Counted from the stretch's first letter, positions 1 through 9,893 are shown. The stretch is DNA of 64,000 nt from Schaalia dentiphila ATCC 17982 (GCF_000154225.1 NZ_DS264586.1:1146527-1210526), one strand, 5' to 3'. Numbers and translations are program-made. The notes: generated by a model not told the origin, from the sequence alone.

Positions 1-1
1 C

Positions 2-3000
2 CAGCCGCCGGCCAAGGGCAGCGTCGTGCTGGGCACGGAGTGGCTGGAATACACGCCCTCCGACGATGCGACCGGCACGGACACCTTCTCCTACATCGTC
101 GAGGACCGCCTCGGCGTGCAGGGACGCGCCCGCGTGCGCGTCGGCATCGCCCCTCCCGGCTCGCAGAACCACAACCCGACGGCCGTTCCCGACTCGGTGA
201 CGGTGCGTCCGGGGCGCGAGGTGAGCATCAACGTCCTGAACAACGACGTGGACGCGGACGGCGACACCCTGTACATGGACACGGATCCGGCGACCGTGTC
301 GGTGTCGGATCCGACCGCGACCGTGACGGTGGCCGAGGACCTGGTGACGGTCAAGGCGCCCGCCACGAACGGCGTGTTCGTCGTGGCCTACCAGATCGAG
401 GACGGCCGAGGTGGCCGCGCCCAGGGACAGCTGACCGTGACGGTGGACGCTGAGGCGCCGCTGCGCGCGCCGATCGCCCGCGACGACGTCGTGCCGGTCT
501 CCGATCTGCCCTCGGACTCTAAGCCCGTCAGCGTTGCCGTCCTCGTCAACGACGAGGACCCGGACGGTACCACGGCCGCGCTGACGGTGTCCTCGGACGC
601 CTCGGGCGTGAGTGTGTCGGGGCAGAACCTGTCGATTTCTACGGACGCCCGCCGTCGCCTCGTCGTGTACACGGTGACGGACCCCGATGGCCTGAGCGCG
701 AGCGCGGTCGTGACCGTTCCTGGCACCGACCTGCTGGCTCCGCGCCTGGACACGACGCGCGTCCCGGTGGCGATGCGCGCGGGCTCCACGCTCACCCTCG
801 ACATGCACGACTACGTGCTGGTGCGCGACAACTCGCGCTCCCCGATCATCACGGACGCCTCCTCCGTGAAGTTCAGCGGAGGCCTGGACTCGGCCTCGCT
901 CCAGGACTCCACGCACATCACGCTGAGCGCGCCCGACACGGCCTCGGGCAAGGCCTCGGTGTCCTTCACGGTGCGTGACGGTGCCTCGGACGACGCCTCC
1001 GCGCTGTCCTCGACCCTGACGATCCCGATCACGATCCAGCCGGCCAGGAACCTGCCGCCGCGCCTGACCCCGACCCCGATCCTCGTGGGCCAGGGCGAGA
1101 CCGTGACGGTCGACCTCACGCAGATGGTAGACGATCCGGACGACCAGGCGAAGGGATCCTTCGAGTACCGCGTGGTGAAGGCCCCCGGCGGCGTGGACGT
1201 GTCCCTGGACGGCCACAACCTGACCGTGTCCGGCAAGAAGGACCAGCCCAAGGGCCCGGTCGGCGCGATCACTGTCAGCGTCGATGACGGCTCGGGCGCG
1301 GTCAACGCCGACATTCCGGTGACGATCGTGAAGTCCTCCAAGCCCCTCGTGACGACCACGGAGGCTCGCATCAAGGCGAAGGCCGGCCAGACGGTGGACG
1401 TGAACCTGTCGGAGTACACGACGAACCCGTTCCCGGATCCGCTCGTGGTCCTGGATGCGTCGGTGCACGTGGGCCAGGGAACCGCCTCGGGTAACGGCAA
1501 CGTCCTGTCGGTGACCCCCAAGGCGGGCTTCCACGGCAACATGACCATCGTGTACCGCGTCATGGACGCGACGAACGACCCGGATCGCGTGGTCCAGGGC
1601 CGCGTTGTCGTCCAGGTTCTGGATCGCCCTGAACCGCCGCAAAACGTGAAGGCGACCGCGATGGGGTCGAAGACCGCCTTCGTGCAGTTCGATGAGCCCC
1701 CCGCAAACGGGGGCACGATTTCTGGCTACAAGGTGACGGACCTGTTCGATGGGCAGACCTACAACACCACCAAGCCGGGTATGCAGATCAAGGGCCTGGA
1801 GAATGGTAAGAATCACCGCTTCACGGTCGTCGCGACGAACGAGGCCGGTGACTCCGATCCGTCCGAGCCATCCGCCGAGGTGAACATCGATGTTGCGCCC
1901 GAGCAGATGGCGGCACCCACGGTCGTGGGTACGGATAGTGCCCTCGAGGTCTCGTGGGTGGAGCCGCACAACGAGGGATCGCGGATCCTGTCGTACACGG
2001 TGTTGCTCAATGGACCCGGCGGCGGTCAGCCGGTTTCCTACTCGGTGGACGCTCCGAAGACCAACCTGCGGATCCCGGAACTGAAGAACGGCACGTTGTA
2101 TTCGGTGCAGGTCCAGGCGCAGAATGGCGCGGAGAAACCGTCGCTGCCGTCCTTGGCGACCGAGGGCTACCCGCACACGAAGCCAGATCAAGCGACCGGC
2201 GTGAGCGCCGTCGCGATCGCCTCTGTGGGCGATCCGAACAAGGCGACGGTTGAGGTTACGTGGAACGTGGGTTCTCCCAATGGCAAGGGATGGGGCCAGG
2301 CCACGGTTTCGGTCAATGGCGTCGATGTGTACGTTTCATCAGACGCTCGTACTGCCACGCTGTTCGACGTGCCGACGGGCAGTAAGGTGTCCGCGTCGGT
2401 GACGCTGACGAACTCGCACGGGGATACTTCGGACCCTGCCACCACGTTCGTTTCGATCGCGACCGTGCCTCTGCCGATCGATACCCCGACTCTGCAGGGC
2501 AACGGCACGCCGGGGCAGCTGGTTGTCTCGAATCTGAGGCCTAAGGAGGGTCACGGCTTCAGCGCATCCGAGCTGACGGTGCGCTACTCGTTGACCCGCG
2601 AAGGATGTGCGGACGGAACGCCGGTCTATGAGGGTCAACGAATCGATGTGGGCGGTTGGCAGGATCGTGAAGTCTTCTTCTGCCAGTCTGGCCGGGGCCT
2701 CAAGGGGAATGAGGTCACGTCGGGCACCGTTTCGGCCGTTGGCCACCCCACGGCCAAGCCCGATCCGGTCAAGGTGTGGGTTTCGAATGTCGGTAGCACG
2801 TCTGCCGTCGTGCGCTGGGATGCGATCGGCGCCAACCCTGCCTTGTCGGGTCTCAAGGTGTACCTGAATAACAGGGAGCAACCCGTCGGGGTTGGCGCCA
2901 CGGAGGCGACCTTCAGTGACCTGGCACAGGGCACGGAGTACTCGGCCACGGTCGCGGCAACTAACGACTGGGGAACGACACAGATGCGGGCGGACTCATC

Positions 3001-3289
3001 GTTCGTCACGAAGCTGGACGTGAACCTGACGTGGACGGACGTCTGCCAGGGAGGCGAGAAGCACACGGGCCCGGGTGGATGCCACACCTTTAAGTTCAGC
3101 GCTCCGGGGTGGGCTAACACGTCGCTTACTCACAAATGTACGATCCGTTCGGATCTGGACAATTGGACCGAAGAGGTGACTATCGATCGTGCCGGTCCCA
3201 TAGAGTCGCACATCGCGACGCGGGCGGATTCCGACGCGGCGTTCGCGCGGAACGTGCGCATTGACGGCGATTGTCGCCCGGTGAGGTAA
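2..3289 (+). CDS. Large Ig-like/cadherin-like and fibronectin type III surface protein (5' end outside window)
   Basis: The reading frame is open from base 2, so the N-terminus lies outside the window and the first GTG (base 26) is internal. The first ~530 visible residues are tandem ~95-residue Ig/cadherin-like repeats carrying the motif NDVDADGDTL and its variants (NDEDPDG). From about residue 540 to 1000 there are fibronectin type III repeats (PEPPQNVKATAMG, NEAGDSDPSEPSAEV, TNDWGTTQ). The C-terminal ~80 residues hold a Cys-containing segment and no membrane anchor. It sits 4 bp upstream of the DUF58 gene, so it is one operon. In actinobacteria such FN3 proteins are encoded with a kinase, AAA ATPase, DUF58 and transglutaminase genes. 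The role is probably extracellular binding; the ligand is unknown. Confidence 0.9.
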   Translation, partial: QPPAKGSVVLGTEWLEYTPSDDATGTDTFSYIVEDRLGVQGRARVRVGIAPPGSQNHNPTAVPDSVTVRPGREVSINVLNNDVDADGDTLYMDTDPATVSVSDPTATVTVAEDLVTVKAPATNGVFVVAYQIEDGRGGRAQGQLTVTVDAEAPLRAPIARDDVVPVSDLPSDSKPVSVAVLVNDEDPDGTTAALTVSSDASGVSVSGQNLSISTDARRRLVVYTVTDPDGLSASAVVTVPGTDLLAPRLDTTRVPVAMRAGSTLTLDMHDYVLVRDNSRSPIITDASSVKFSGGLDSASLQDSTHITLSAPDTASGKASVSFTVRDGASDDASALSSTLTIPITIQPARNLPPRLTPTPILVGQGETVTVDLTQMVDDPDDQAKGSFEYRVVKAPGGVDVSLDGHNLTVSGKKDQPKGPVGAITVSVDDGSGAVNADIPVTIVKSSKPLVTTTEARIKAKAGQTVDVNLSEYTTNPFPDPLVVLDASVHVGQGTASGNGNVLSVTPKAGFHGNMTIVYRVMDATNDPDRVVQGRVVVQVLDRPEPPQNVKATAMGSKTAFVQFDEPPANGGTISGYKVTDLFDGQTYNTTKPGMQIKGLENGKNHRFTVVATNEAGDSDPSEPSAEVNIDVAPEQMAAPTVVGTDSALEVSWVEPHNEGSRILSYTVLLNGPGGGQPVSYSVDAPKTNLRIPELKNGTLYSVQVQAQNGAEKPSLPSLATEGYPHTKPDQATGVSAVAIASVGDPNKATVEVTWNVGSPNGKGWGQATVSVNGVDVYVSSDARTATLFDVPTGSKVSASVTLTNSHGDTSDPATTFVSIATVPLPIDTPTLQGNGTPGQLVVSNLRPKEGHGFSASELTVRYSLTREGCADGTPVYEGQRIDVGGWQDREVFFCQSGRGLKGNEVTSGTVSAVGHPTAKPDPVKVWVSNVGSTSAVVRWDAIGANPALSGLKVYLNNREQPVGVGATEATFSDLAQGTEYSATVAATNDWGTTQMRADSSFVTKLDVNLTWTDVCQGGEKHTGPGGCHTFKFSAPGWANTSLTHKCTIRSDLDNWTEEVTIDRAGPIESHIATRADSDAAFARNVRIDGDCRPVR

Positions 3290-3293
3290 GCCA

Positions 3294-4529
3294 GTGAAGA
3301 AACTACGTCGACTTGTGAGGCATGCGTGGCGCGCCCTGTGCGCCCGCGTGCAGGCGCTGCCCGGCTACGAGGGCGTCGCCCGCTGGCTGGGTGCGCTGAC
3401 CCCGGTGGGGTGGGCGGTGATCGCGGCGACGCTCGCGGGTACCGTCGCGGCCCTCGCCTTCGGCTGGCTGGAGGGCTTCATCGTGGCCGTGATGGGCCTG
3501 GTGGCCCTCGTCGTCGCGGTTGCCTCGGTCGCGTCCCCGTCCCCGCTGTCCGTGTCCCTGCACATGAAGAACGATCGCATTATTGCCGGCCAGGTGGCGG
3601 TGGGTCGCGTCCGCGTGGTCAACGAGTCCGGGCGCCGCTCGGGTTCGACCCTCGTGGAGGTGACGATCGGACGAGGCAGTGGCGAGTTCCTCGTGCCCCC
3701 GATCAGCGGAAACGGCACGTGGAACGAGTCTTTCTCGGTCATGACGAAGCGCCGCGGCGTCATCAACGTGGGCCCCGCGCGCACCGTGCGCATGGACGGG
3801 CTGGGCCTGCTGCGCCGCGTGCGTTCGTGGGATGATCCGATCCTCGTGCACGTGCACCCGCCGACGGTGCGTTTCTCCTTTGACGCGACGGGCATGCAGA
3901 TGGATGTCGAGGGTGTGGCCAGCGAGAAGCTGACGAGCTCCGACGTGTCCTTCCACGCCCTGCGCGACTATGAGCCGGGCGACGACCGTCGCGCGGTGCA
4001 CTGGCCGTCGACGGCGCGCTTTGGCCGCCTGATTGTGCGTCAGTTCGAGGAGACTCACCGCTCGCACCACATGGTGCTGCTGGATACGCGTGTGGATGTG
4101 TGGGATCGGCGCTCCTTTGAGACGGCCGTGTCGGTTGCCGCGTCGCTGGCCCTCGCCGGCTCGGGCGAGGCCCGCACGGTCTCGATGCACACCGCGGACG
4201 AGTGGATCCCCACGGGCTCGCCCATGGCGATGCTGGATGCGCTCTCCGAGATGGAGACGTCGACGCGCTCGGAGTTTGCGGGCATCGTGCGCCGCTGCAT
4301 CATGGAGCGCGGCGGGATCTCGGTGCTCTCGATCGTCGTCGGCGCTGGCGTGGACGACCAGGAGGCTGCTCGCCTGGCGAATATCGCTCCTGTCGATGTC
4401 ATCGTGTCGGTGATCCGCGTGGTCCCGGGCCGGGCGCGTCGTCGTCGCAAGATCACGCGCGGCGTCATCATCGACTGCCCCTCCCTCGAAGACCTGCCGA
4501 TGCTCGTGTCGCGGGGGGTGAACGCGTGA
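3294..4529 (+). CDS. DUF58 domain membrane protein
   Basis: 411 residues, GTG start 4 bp after the preceding stop. Two hydrophobic segments lie near residues 38-80 (WAVIAATLAGTVAALAFGW, then GFIVAVMGLVALVVAVASVA). The cytoplasmic part carries the DUF58 signature (DYEPGDDRRAVHWPSTAR, residues ~222-240), which is the start of a vWA-like fold (HHMVLLDTRVD). DUF58 proteins are usually partnered with a MoxR-type AAA ATPase and a transglutaminase-like protein; none of the adjacent genes here is a MoxR. Its stop overlaps the next start (GTGA). The biochemical function is not established for the family. Confidence 0.9.
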   Translation: MKKLRRLVRHAWRALCARVQALPGYEGVARWLGALTPVGWAVIAATLAGTVAALAFGWLEGFIVAVMGLVALVVAVASVASPSPLSVSLHMKNDRIIAGQVAVGRVRVVNESGRRSGSTLVEVTIGRGSGEFLVPPISGNGTWNESFSVMTKRRGVINVGPARTVRMDGLGLLRRVRSWDDPILVHVHPPTVRFSFDATGMQMDVEGVASEKLTSSDVSFHALRDYEPGDDRRAVHWPSTARFGRLIVRQFEETHRSHHMVLLDTRVDVWDRRSFETAVSVAASLALAGSGEARTVSMHTADEWIPTGSPMAMLDALSEMETSTRSEFAGIVRRCIMERGGISVLSIVVGAGVDDQEAARLANIAPVDVIVSVIRVVPGRARRRRKITRGVIIDCPSLEDLPMLVSRGVNA

Positions 4530-7081
4530 GTACTCCTGCTCGCAACGCCTCGCGTCCGGCACCTCCGCCGCCTCGCTCCCGTCGCCCCGCCGCCCAGGAA
4601 ACCACGATGGGCGGGTCGATACACCGCGCCGCCATGCCCGCGTGGTCCCTGCTGGTCCTCGCGGTCCTCTTTTCCGGTCCGATCCTCATGTTCGAGTCCG
4701 TCTTCGGCGGCGGCCAGGGCGCGATCGCGGCGCTTGCGGGCGTCGTGGTCGGCCTCGTCGTCGCGTGGGCGGCAGCGAAGTGGCGCTGGGACCTGCTGTC
4801 GATCGTCGCGGCGGTCGTGGCCTCGCACTTCCTCTTCGGTGGCGCCGCCGCGCTGCGTGAGACGACCCGCTGGGGCGTGGTCCCGACGTCGCGGACCCTC
4901 CAGACGCTGGTCGTCGGTTCGGTCGAGGCCTGGAAGGACCTCCTGACGCTGACGCCGCCGGCCGGCTCCTACGTGGGGCCTGCGATGGTGCCGTGGATGG
5001 CCTGCCTCGTGTGTTCGGTTGCGGCGGGCGTCGTGACGGTGCGCTACGGGCGCCCCATGTGGGGATCCGTGCCGCTGATCCTCGCTGGCGTGATCGCGAT
5101 CGTGTGGGGGCCGTCGGGCCACTCTCCGTCCGCCCTCCTCGTCATCGCGTGGTGGGTGGGACTCATCGTGTGGTGGGCGTGGGCCTCGGCGATCGGACGC
5201 GCACGACTGGGCGCCGACATCGTCATTGGTATGGCCTCTACGGCGACCACCGCGTCGACGACCGTGGGCGGTTCCTCGCGTCAGATCGTGCACGTGTGGT
5301 GGCGCGTGGGCATGGGCGCGCTCATGGTGGGCGTGATGGTTGCTGCGGCGATCCCTGCGGCGTCCCTGCTGGGCCCCACGGCCTCGGACCGCGTCGTCGG
5401 ACGCGACGTCGTCGAGCCGCCCGTGGACGCGCGCCAGTACCCCTCGCCGCTGTCCAGCTACCGCCACTACAACAAGGACCTCGAGGATGAATCCCTGATC
5501 CGCGTGTCCAACATGCCCAAGGAGGCGCGCGTGCGCCTGGGCGCGATGGACGTGTACGACGGGACGACCTTCGGCATGGGCGTCATGAACACGGTGGACG
5601 GCACGGCCGGATACCGCCGCGTGGGGTCCACGATCCCGGGGCGCAGCGCCGATACGGCGGGAGTGCAGACCTCGGTGTCGACCTCGCAGCTGCTGGGACC
5701 GTGGGTGCCCACGATCGGCCAGGTGTCGGTCCTGCGTTTTGAACCCTCCGCCCCCAACGCGGCCGAGCAGCAGGACGGCCTGAACTACGACCTGTGGGCG
5801 GATACCGCCCTGACGACGGGTCCGACCGGCCAGCTGAGCTACTCGCTGAGCACGACGATGCCGCGCGAACACGCAGACTCGGAGTTCGCCAGCGTGAACG
5901 CAGCGCGCTACGCCGGGGGAGACACGAACGTCCCGAAGGACGTGGACTCCCTGGCCGCGGATCACACGTCGACCGCGCGCTCGGACCTGGAGAAGGCCCG
6001 CGCGATCGAGCAGTTCCTGCACACGGATGGCTATTACTCCAACGAGGACACGATCAATTCGCGTCCCGGCTCCTCTCAGGACCGCATCGAGCGCATGATC
6101 AGCGCCGAGGCGCTGGTGGGCGACGACGAGCAGTACGCGACCCTTATGGCCCTCATGCTGCACTCGCAGGGCATCAACGCCCGCGTCGTGATGGGCGCCT
6201 ACCGCGAGGGCACGTCCGGCAGCGTCGACCTGACGGGTTCGGACATGCACGCGTGGGTCGAGGTGGAGTTCCCCGGCGTCGGCTGGGCGACCTTCGACCC
6301 GACTCCGCCGCGCGATCAGCAGCCCACGACGCAGGTCAACAAGCCCAAGTCCGTGCCCAAGCCCCAGGTCCTGCAGCCCCCGGAGCCGCCCGAGCAGCCG
6401 GTTGAGCTGCCGCCCGCAACCCGTGACCAGGCGACGGATCCGCACGATCCGAACGGCGTCCATATCCCGTGGATGGCGATCGGCACGGTGTCGGTGTCGC
6501 TCCTCCTGCTGCTGGGCCCGGTCCTGGCTGTGCTCCTGGCGAAGTCCCGCCGCCGTAAGAGCCGCCGCCGTGCGCAGGCCGCCGAGTCGGTGCGCGGCTC
6601 GTGGGACGAGCTCGTGGATACCGCGATCGACTCCGGCCTCGTCGTCGAGCCGCACTTGACGCGCCAGGAGGTTGCGTGGGCGCTGGCCTCGCAGTGGACG
6701 CCCAAGAAATCCGAGAGCGACGAGGAGGGGGATGCTAAGGCCCGCAAGGCGCGCAAGCGCTCGGCCGCGGACGTGCGCGTGCCTGGCTGGTCGCTGTTCT
6801 CGGGCGCGGTTCCCCGGGCCGTCACCGTGGCGCGCCGCGCGGACGTCGCGGACTTCGCTGCCGGTGGTGCCCGCCCCGAGGACGCGGAGCAGGCGTGGAA
6901 CGACGTGGATGAGCTGCGTCGCGAGTGGGCGGCCTCGGTGTCGCTGTTCGCGCGACTGCGGTACGCGCTGTCGCTGAAGTCGCTGCGCTGGCGCCGTCGC
7001 GCCCGCCGTCAGGCTGACGCCGCTCGCAAGGGCGGTCGCTCGCTGGCTAAGCGCATGGGCCGTAGGAAAGGGAAACGTTGA
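4526..7081 (+). CDS. Transglutaminase-like (TgpA-type) membrane protein with Cys-to-Asp replacement at the active site
   Basis: 851 residues. The start is the GTG of a GTGA overlap with the DUF58 stop; sequence upstream in this frame is a shadow of DUF58. About six membrane helices occupy residues 35-310 and one more lies near 650-670. The transglutaminase-like core is at ~480-595, with H575 (MHAWVEVEFPG) and D591 (TFDPTPP) present. The position normally filled by the nucleophilic Cys (family pattern GYCEQYA) reads GDDEQYA, so D534 replaces Cys. The protein may be a non-catalytic fold or have changed chemistry. A charged cytoplasmic tail follows the last helix. It overlaps the kinase start by one base and is probably membrane-bound, working with DUF58. 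Confidence 0.9.
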   Translation: MSTPARNASRPAPPPPRSRRPAAQETTMGGSIHRAAMPAWSLLVLAVLFSGPILMFESVFGGGQGAIAALAGVVVGLVVAWAAAKWRWDLLSIVAAVVASHFLFGGAAALRETTRWGVVPTSRTLQTLVVGSVEAWKDLLTLTPPAGSYVGPAMVPWMACLVCSVAAGVVTVRYGRPMWGSVPLILAGVIAIVWGPSGHSPSALLVIAWWVGLIVWWAWASAIGRARLGADIVIGMASTATTASTTVGGSSRQIVHVWWRVGMGALMVGVMVAAAIPAASLLGPTASDRVVGRDVVEPPVDARQYPSPLSSYRHYNKDLEDESLIRVSNMPKEARVRLGAMDVYDGTTFGMGVMNTVDGTAGYRRVGSTIPGRSADTAGVQTSVSTSQLLGPWVPTIGQVSVLRFEPSAPNAAEQQDGLNYDLWADTALTTGPTGQLSYSLSTTMPREHADSEFASVNAARYAGGDTNVPKDVDSLAADHTSTARSDLEKARAIEQFLHTDGYYSNEDTINSRPGSSQDRIERMISAEALVGDDEQYATLMALMLHSQGINARVVMGAYREGTSGSVDLTGSDMHAWVEVEFPGVGWATFDPTPPRDQQPTTQVNKPKSVPKPQVLQPPEPPEQPVELPPATRDQATDPHDPNGVHIPWMAIGTVSVSLLLLLGPVLAVLLAKSRRRKSRRRAQAAESVRGSWDELVDTAIDSGLVVEPHLTRQEVAWALASQWTPKKSESDEEGDAKARKARKRSAADVRVPGWSLFSGAVPRAVTVARRADVADFAAGGARPEDAEQAWNDVDELRREWAASVSLFARLRYALSLKSLRWRRRARRQADAARKGGRSLAKRMGRRKGKR

Positions 7082-8598
7082 TGGATAGCGACGCTCGCGT
7101 CGGAATGGTGCCGTCGCTGCCGGGTTACGAGTGGATTCGTCCACTCGGGTCGGGTGGGTTCGCGGACGTGTTCCTGTGCCGCCAGGAGCTGCCCAGCCGT
7201 GAGGTGGCCGTCAAGGTGGCGCGCAGGGATCGCGGGGCGGACGGCGAGGCCGGTATCGCACGTGAGGCTGACGTGATGGCTCTCGTGTCGGGTCACCCGG
7301 CGGTGGCCCAGCTGTACGGCGCGGGGCGCACGCCGGATGGTCGCCCGTACCTGGTGATGGAGTACTGCCCGGTTGCGAACATCCTCGATCAGGTGCGCGC
7401 AAACCCGATGTCGACGGACCGCGCGCTGTCGATGGTGATCCGCATGTGCGGCGGCGCTGAGATGCTGCACCGCGCGGGCTACGTGCACCGCGACATTAAG
7501 CCCAGCAACATCATGATCAACGCCTACGGGTCGCCGGTGCTCACCGACTTCGGCGTGGCCGAGCCGGTGGGTGCGGACCCGCGCGGCGGCCGCGACGGCT
7601 TCTCGGTGATGTGGGCGCCGCCCGAACAGATTGCGGGCACGGCGCGCGCTCACCCGACGCAGGACGTGTGGGCACTGGGCGCGACCCTGTGGACGCTCCT
7701 CATGGGCCGCTCGCCCTTCGAGGTGGAGGACGGAGACAACTCGGCCCATGCGGTCGCCCAGCGCGTCGCCCGTGGCCGCGTGTCGCGCATCGACCGCCCG
7801 GGAGTGCCCGACGCTGTGACGGCTATCGTGCGCCGCGCGATGAGCCTGGACCCGGAGCAGCGCTTCGGGTCGGCGGCGGCCCTCGGTTACGCCCTACAGA
7901 CGGTCGAACGCGAGATGCACCGCCCGGTCACGGAGATGAAGCTGAGCGTGGTGGTCTCCTCGAGCGCGCCATCCTCGGCCCTGTCCGCCCCGTCTGCGGC
8001 GGCCCTGGACGCGGAGCGCACGCGCACCCGCCGCGGGAGTTTCGCGGATGGTCCCCAGGCCTCGTCGAACGAGGCGTGGGCCGGTAACTCGACGACGAAC
8101 CGAACCGGGTTGGTCGAGGGGGAGTCGAAGCGTCCCGTGTGGGTGGTGCCGGTCCTCGCGCTCGTGATGGTGCTGGCGACGGCCGGCCTGGTCGTCGCGA
8201 TGCTCACCGGCGGCGGACACAGCATCCACCTGGGCGGAGGCGGTGGAGGCGGATCCACACCGACCCCTTCCTCAAGCACAGGGGCAGTGAGCAACTCCGA
8301 TCAGGGCGACGCGGGCGCCGTCCCGCCCGAGGCCGTCACCGGGTTGACGGCCACCCCGAACGGCAACGAGATCCGCTGGGGCTGGGAGGTGCCCGAGCAG
8401 GGCCAGTACCAGCCCGGAGCGCTGGAGTTCAAGTACGTGCTCACCCGCCCGGGTGAGGCCGTGGTGGCAGAGACGATGCGTCGCAACAGCCTGACGACTA
8501 CCGCGGTGAGCGGCGAGAACTGCCTGACAGTGAGCCTCGTCGTGACTTCCACGGGCCGCGAGTCCGCGCCGGTCACTCAGTGCGTGACGGTGCCGTAG
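7081..8598 (+). CDS. Receptor-like Ser/Thr protein kinase with extracellular FN3-like domain
   Basis: 505 residues; ATG in a TGATG overlap with the preceding stop. The kinase domain spans about residues 15-270 with glycine loop (GSGGFADVF), catalytic Lys K45 (VAVKVA), catalytic loop HRDIKPSN (D138) and DFG Asp D156. A basic/Ser-rich linker and one membrane helix (VWVVPVLALVMVLATAGLVV, ~356-376) follow, then a Gly/Ser-rich stretch and an extracellular FN3-like domain of ~90 residues. There are no PASTA repeats. It closes the FN3-DUF58-transglutaminase operon and lies beside a T7SS locus encoding an FHA protein, a plausible phosphothreonine reader. The substrate is unknown. Confidence 0.93.
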   Translation: MDSDARVGMVPSLPGYEWIRPLGSGGFADVFLCRQELPSREVAVKVARRDRGADGEAGIAREADVMALVSGHPAVAQLYGAGRTPDGRPYLVMEYCPVANILDQVRANPMSTDRALSMVIRMCGGAEMLHRAGYVHRDIKPSNIMINAYGSPVLTDFGVAEPVGADPRGGRDGFSVMWAPPEQIAGTARAHPTQDVWALGATLWTLLMGRSPFEVEDGDNSAHAVAQRVARGRVSRIDRPGVPDAVTAIVRRAMSLDPEQRFGSAAALGYALQTVEREMHRPVTEMKLSVVVSSSAPSSALSAPSAAALDAERTRTRRGSFADGPQASSNEAWAGNSTTNRTGLVEGESKRPVWVVPVLALVMVLATAGLVVAMLTGGGHSIHLGGGGGGGSTPTPSSSTGAVSNSDQGDAGAVPPEAVTGLTATPNGNEIRWGWEVPEQGQYQPGALEFKYVLTRPGEAVVAETMRRNSLTTTAVSGENCLTVSLVVTSTGRESAPVTQCVTVP

Positions 8599-8617
8599 GG
8601 CGCTGGAAGGGCAGCTG

Positions 8618-9835
8618 ATGAGTCATCCGATGGCGCGCCTCGCGCGGCGCAGCGCCTGCAAGGGGGTCACCCTGGTGGGCACGCTTGCCGTCGCGGCCCT
8701 CGTGGTTCCTGCTGCCCCAGCATCGGCGGATGCCGCGATCACGGCGGACGAACAGACCTTCTACGGCTACTACCGCTTGGACGCGATCCACTCGTCGGGA
8801 TACACGGGCGAAGGCGTGACGATCGCGCTCATTGACGGCCCTGTCAACACGCAGATCCCGGAGCTAGCCGGTGCGCGCATCCAGTCCTACAGCCCCTGCA
8901 CCGTGGGCTCCCAGGACAAGTACTGGGACCACGGCACCGTTATCGCGCAGGTGATTTCCTCGCCTCAATTCGGCGTGGCCCCCGGCGCGAATCTACGCGC
9001 CTACACATTGTCGTTTGCCGGTGACACGACGGGTTCCGACTGCGCGATCGGACAGTGGGGGCGAGGCTACTCCGATCTCGCTCTCCTCATCGAGGACGCG
9101 CTCAACGACGGCGTCGACGTGATCACCACGTCGTCGAGCTACCCCAGCGACTACGAGGGCATGCGCTGGGCTCTCGCCCGAGCGATTGCGTCCAAGGTTC
9201 CGGTAGTCGCCAGCACGGGCAACGACTCGACCCGCAACTCGACGGAGTGGCTGCCCTCCTGGGGTGGCGTCGTCGGCGTGGGCGCGATCGAGACCAACGG
9301 ACGCCCCTCCGACTACCAGAACTGGGGTAGGCCGCTGTCGACGGCGGCCCTCGCGCGCCCTCTCGCACGTTCGGGCGTGTCACAGGAGCGAGGCGAGTGG
9401 TGGGGGACATCCTTCGCGAGCCCCATCGTGGCCGGCTCCCTGGCGCTGTCCATGCAGCGCTGGCCGAGCGCGACCGGCAACCAGATCCTACAGGGGCTGG
9501 CCCGCACAGGCGTGGGCGGCAACGGCGGCGAATGGAACGAATACACGGGGTACGGCGCGCTCGACATCTACGCGATGCTGACGACGAACCCGACGAGCTT
9601 CCCGGATGAAAACCCGTTCATGGACAAGGGAACGAACACGGTTCCCAGCCGACAGGACGTGCAGGACTATATCGACGGCGTGGTGGATCCGCGCGTCGTC
9701 ATGAACGACAACTCGTACGAATATCTGGGGTACGACGAGCGTCTCGCACTCAGCCGCGAGCACGGCTACCCGACGCACCTGGGGACCAGCCCGCGCTTCC
9801 ACGCGAGCAATGCGAGCAACGCGAAGAAGAAGTAG
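8618..9835 (+). CDS. Secreted S8 (subtilisin/mycosin-like) serine protease, paralogue 1
   Basis: 405 residues with an N-terminal signal peptide (hydrophobic core ~18-33, cleavage near ASA-DA at ~37). The S8 catalytic triad is intact: D73 (ALIDGPV), H105 (WDHGTVIA), S265 (GTSFASP), with the oxyanion Asn in STGND. A ~110-residue C-terminal region (DENPFMDKG to HLGTSPRFH) is shared with the other five soluble paralogues here and replaces the C-terminal membrane helix of classical mycosins. It starts 19 bp after the kinase gene and converges on the leftward protease genes. It is predicted to act outside the cytoplasmic membrane; the substrate is unknown. Confidence 0.9.
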   Translation: MSHPMARLARRSACKGVTLVGTLAVAALVVPAAPASADAAITADEQTFYGYYRLDAIHSSGYTGEGVTIALIDGPVNTQIPELAGARIQSYSPCTVGSQDKYWDHGTVIAQVISSPQFGVAPGANLRAYTLSFAGDTTGSDCAIGQWGRGYSDLALLIEDALNDGVDVITTSSSYPSDYEGMRWALARAIASKVPVVASTGNDSTRNSTEWLPSWGGVVGVGAIETNGRPSDYQNWGRPLSTAALARPLARSGVSQERGEWWGTSFASPIVAGSLALSMQRWPSATGNQILQGLARTGVGGNGGEWNEYTGYGALDIYAMLTTNPTSFPDENPFMDKGTNTVPSRQDVQDYIDGVVDPRVVMNDNSYEYLGYDERLALSREHGYPTHLGTSPRFHASNASNAKKK

Positions 9836-9845
9836 CGCGTAGGGG

Positions 9846-9893
9846 AGCGCCCCTGTCATCCACACGCAGTTCACGGTGGGTGGCAGGGGCGCT
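9846..9893. terminator. Bidirectional terminator between convergent protease genes
   Basis: The arms AGCGCCCCTG...CCAC (9846-9863) and GTGG...CAGGGGCGCT (9876-9893) form an ~18-bp stem with two mismatches around a 12-nt loop. It sits in the 80-bp gap between two convergent S8 protease genes, so it can serve both operons. Confidence 0.75.

Noticed and set aside
26..3289. GTG at base 26 as the true start of the FN3 protein
   Set aside because: The frame is open to the window edge and the protein begins inside an Ig-like repeat, so the start lies upstream.
4055..7144. A 1029-codon minus-strand frame across the DUF58/transglutaminase genes
   Set aside because: Its Arg/His-rich composition is the reverse-strand shadow of high-GC coding sequence; the plus-strand genes have clear domains.
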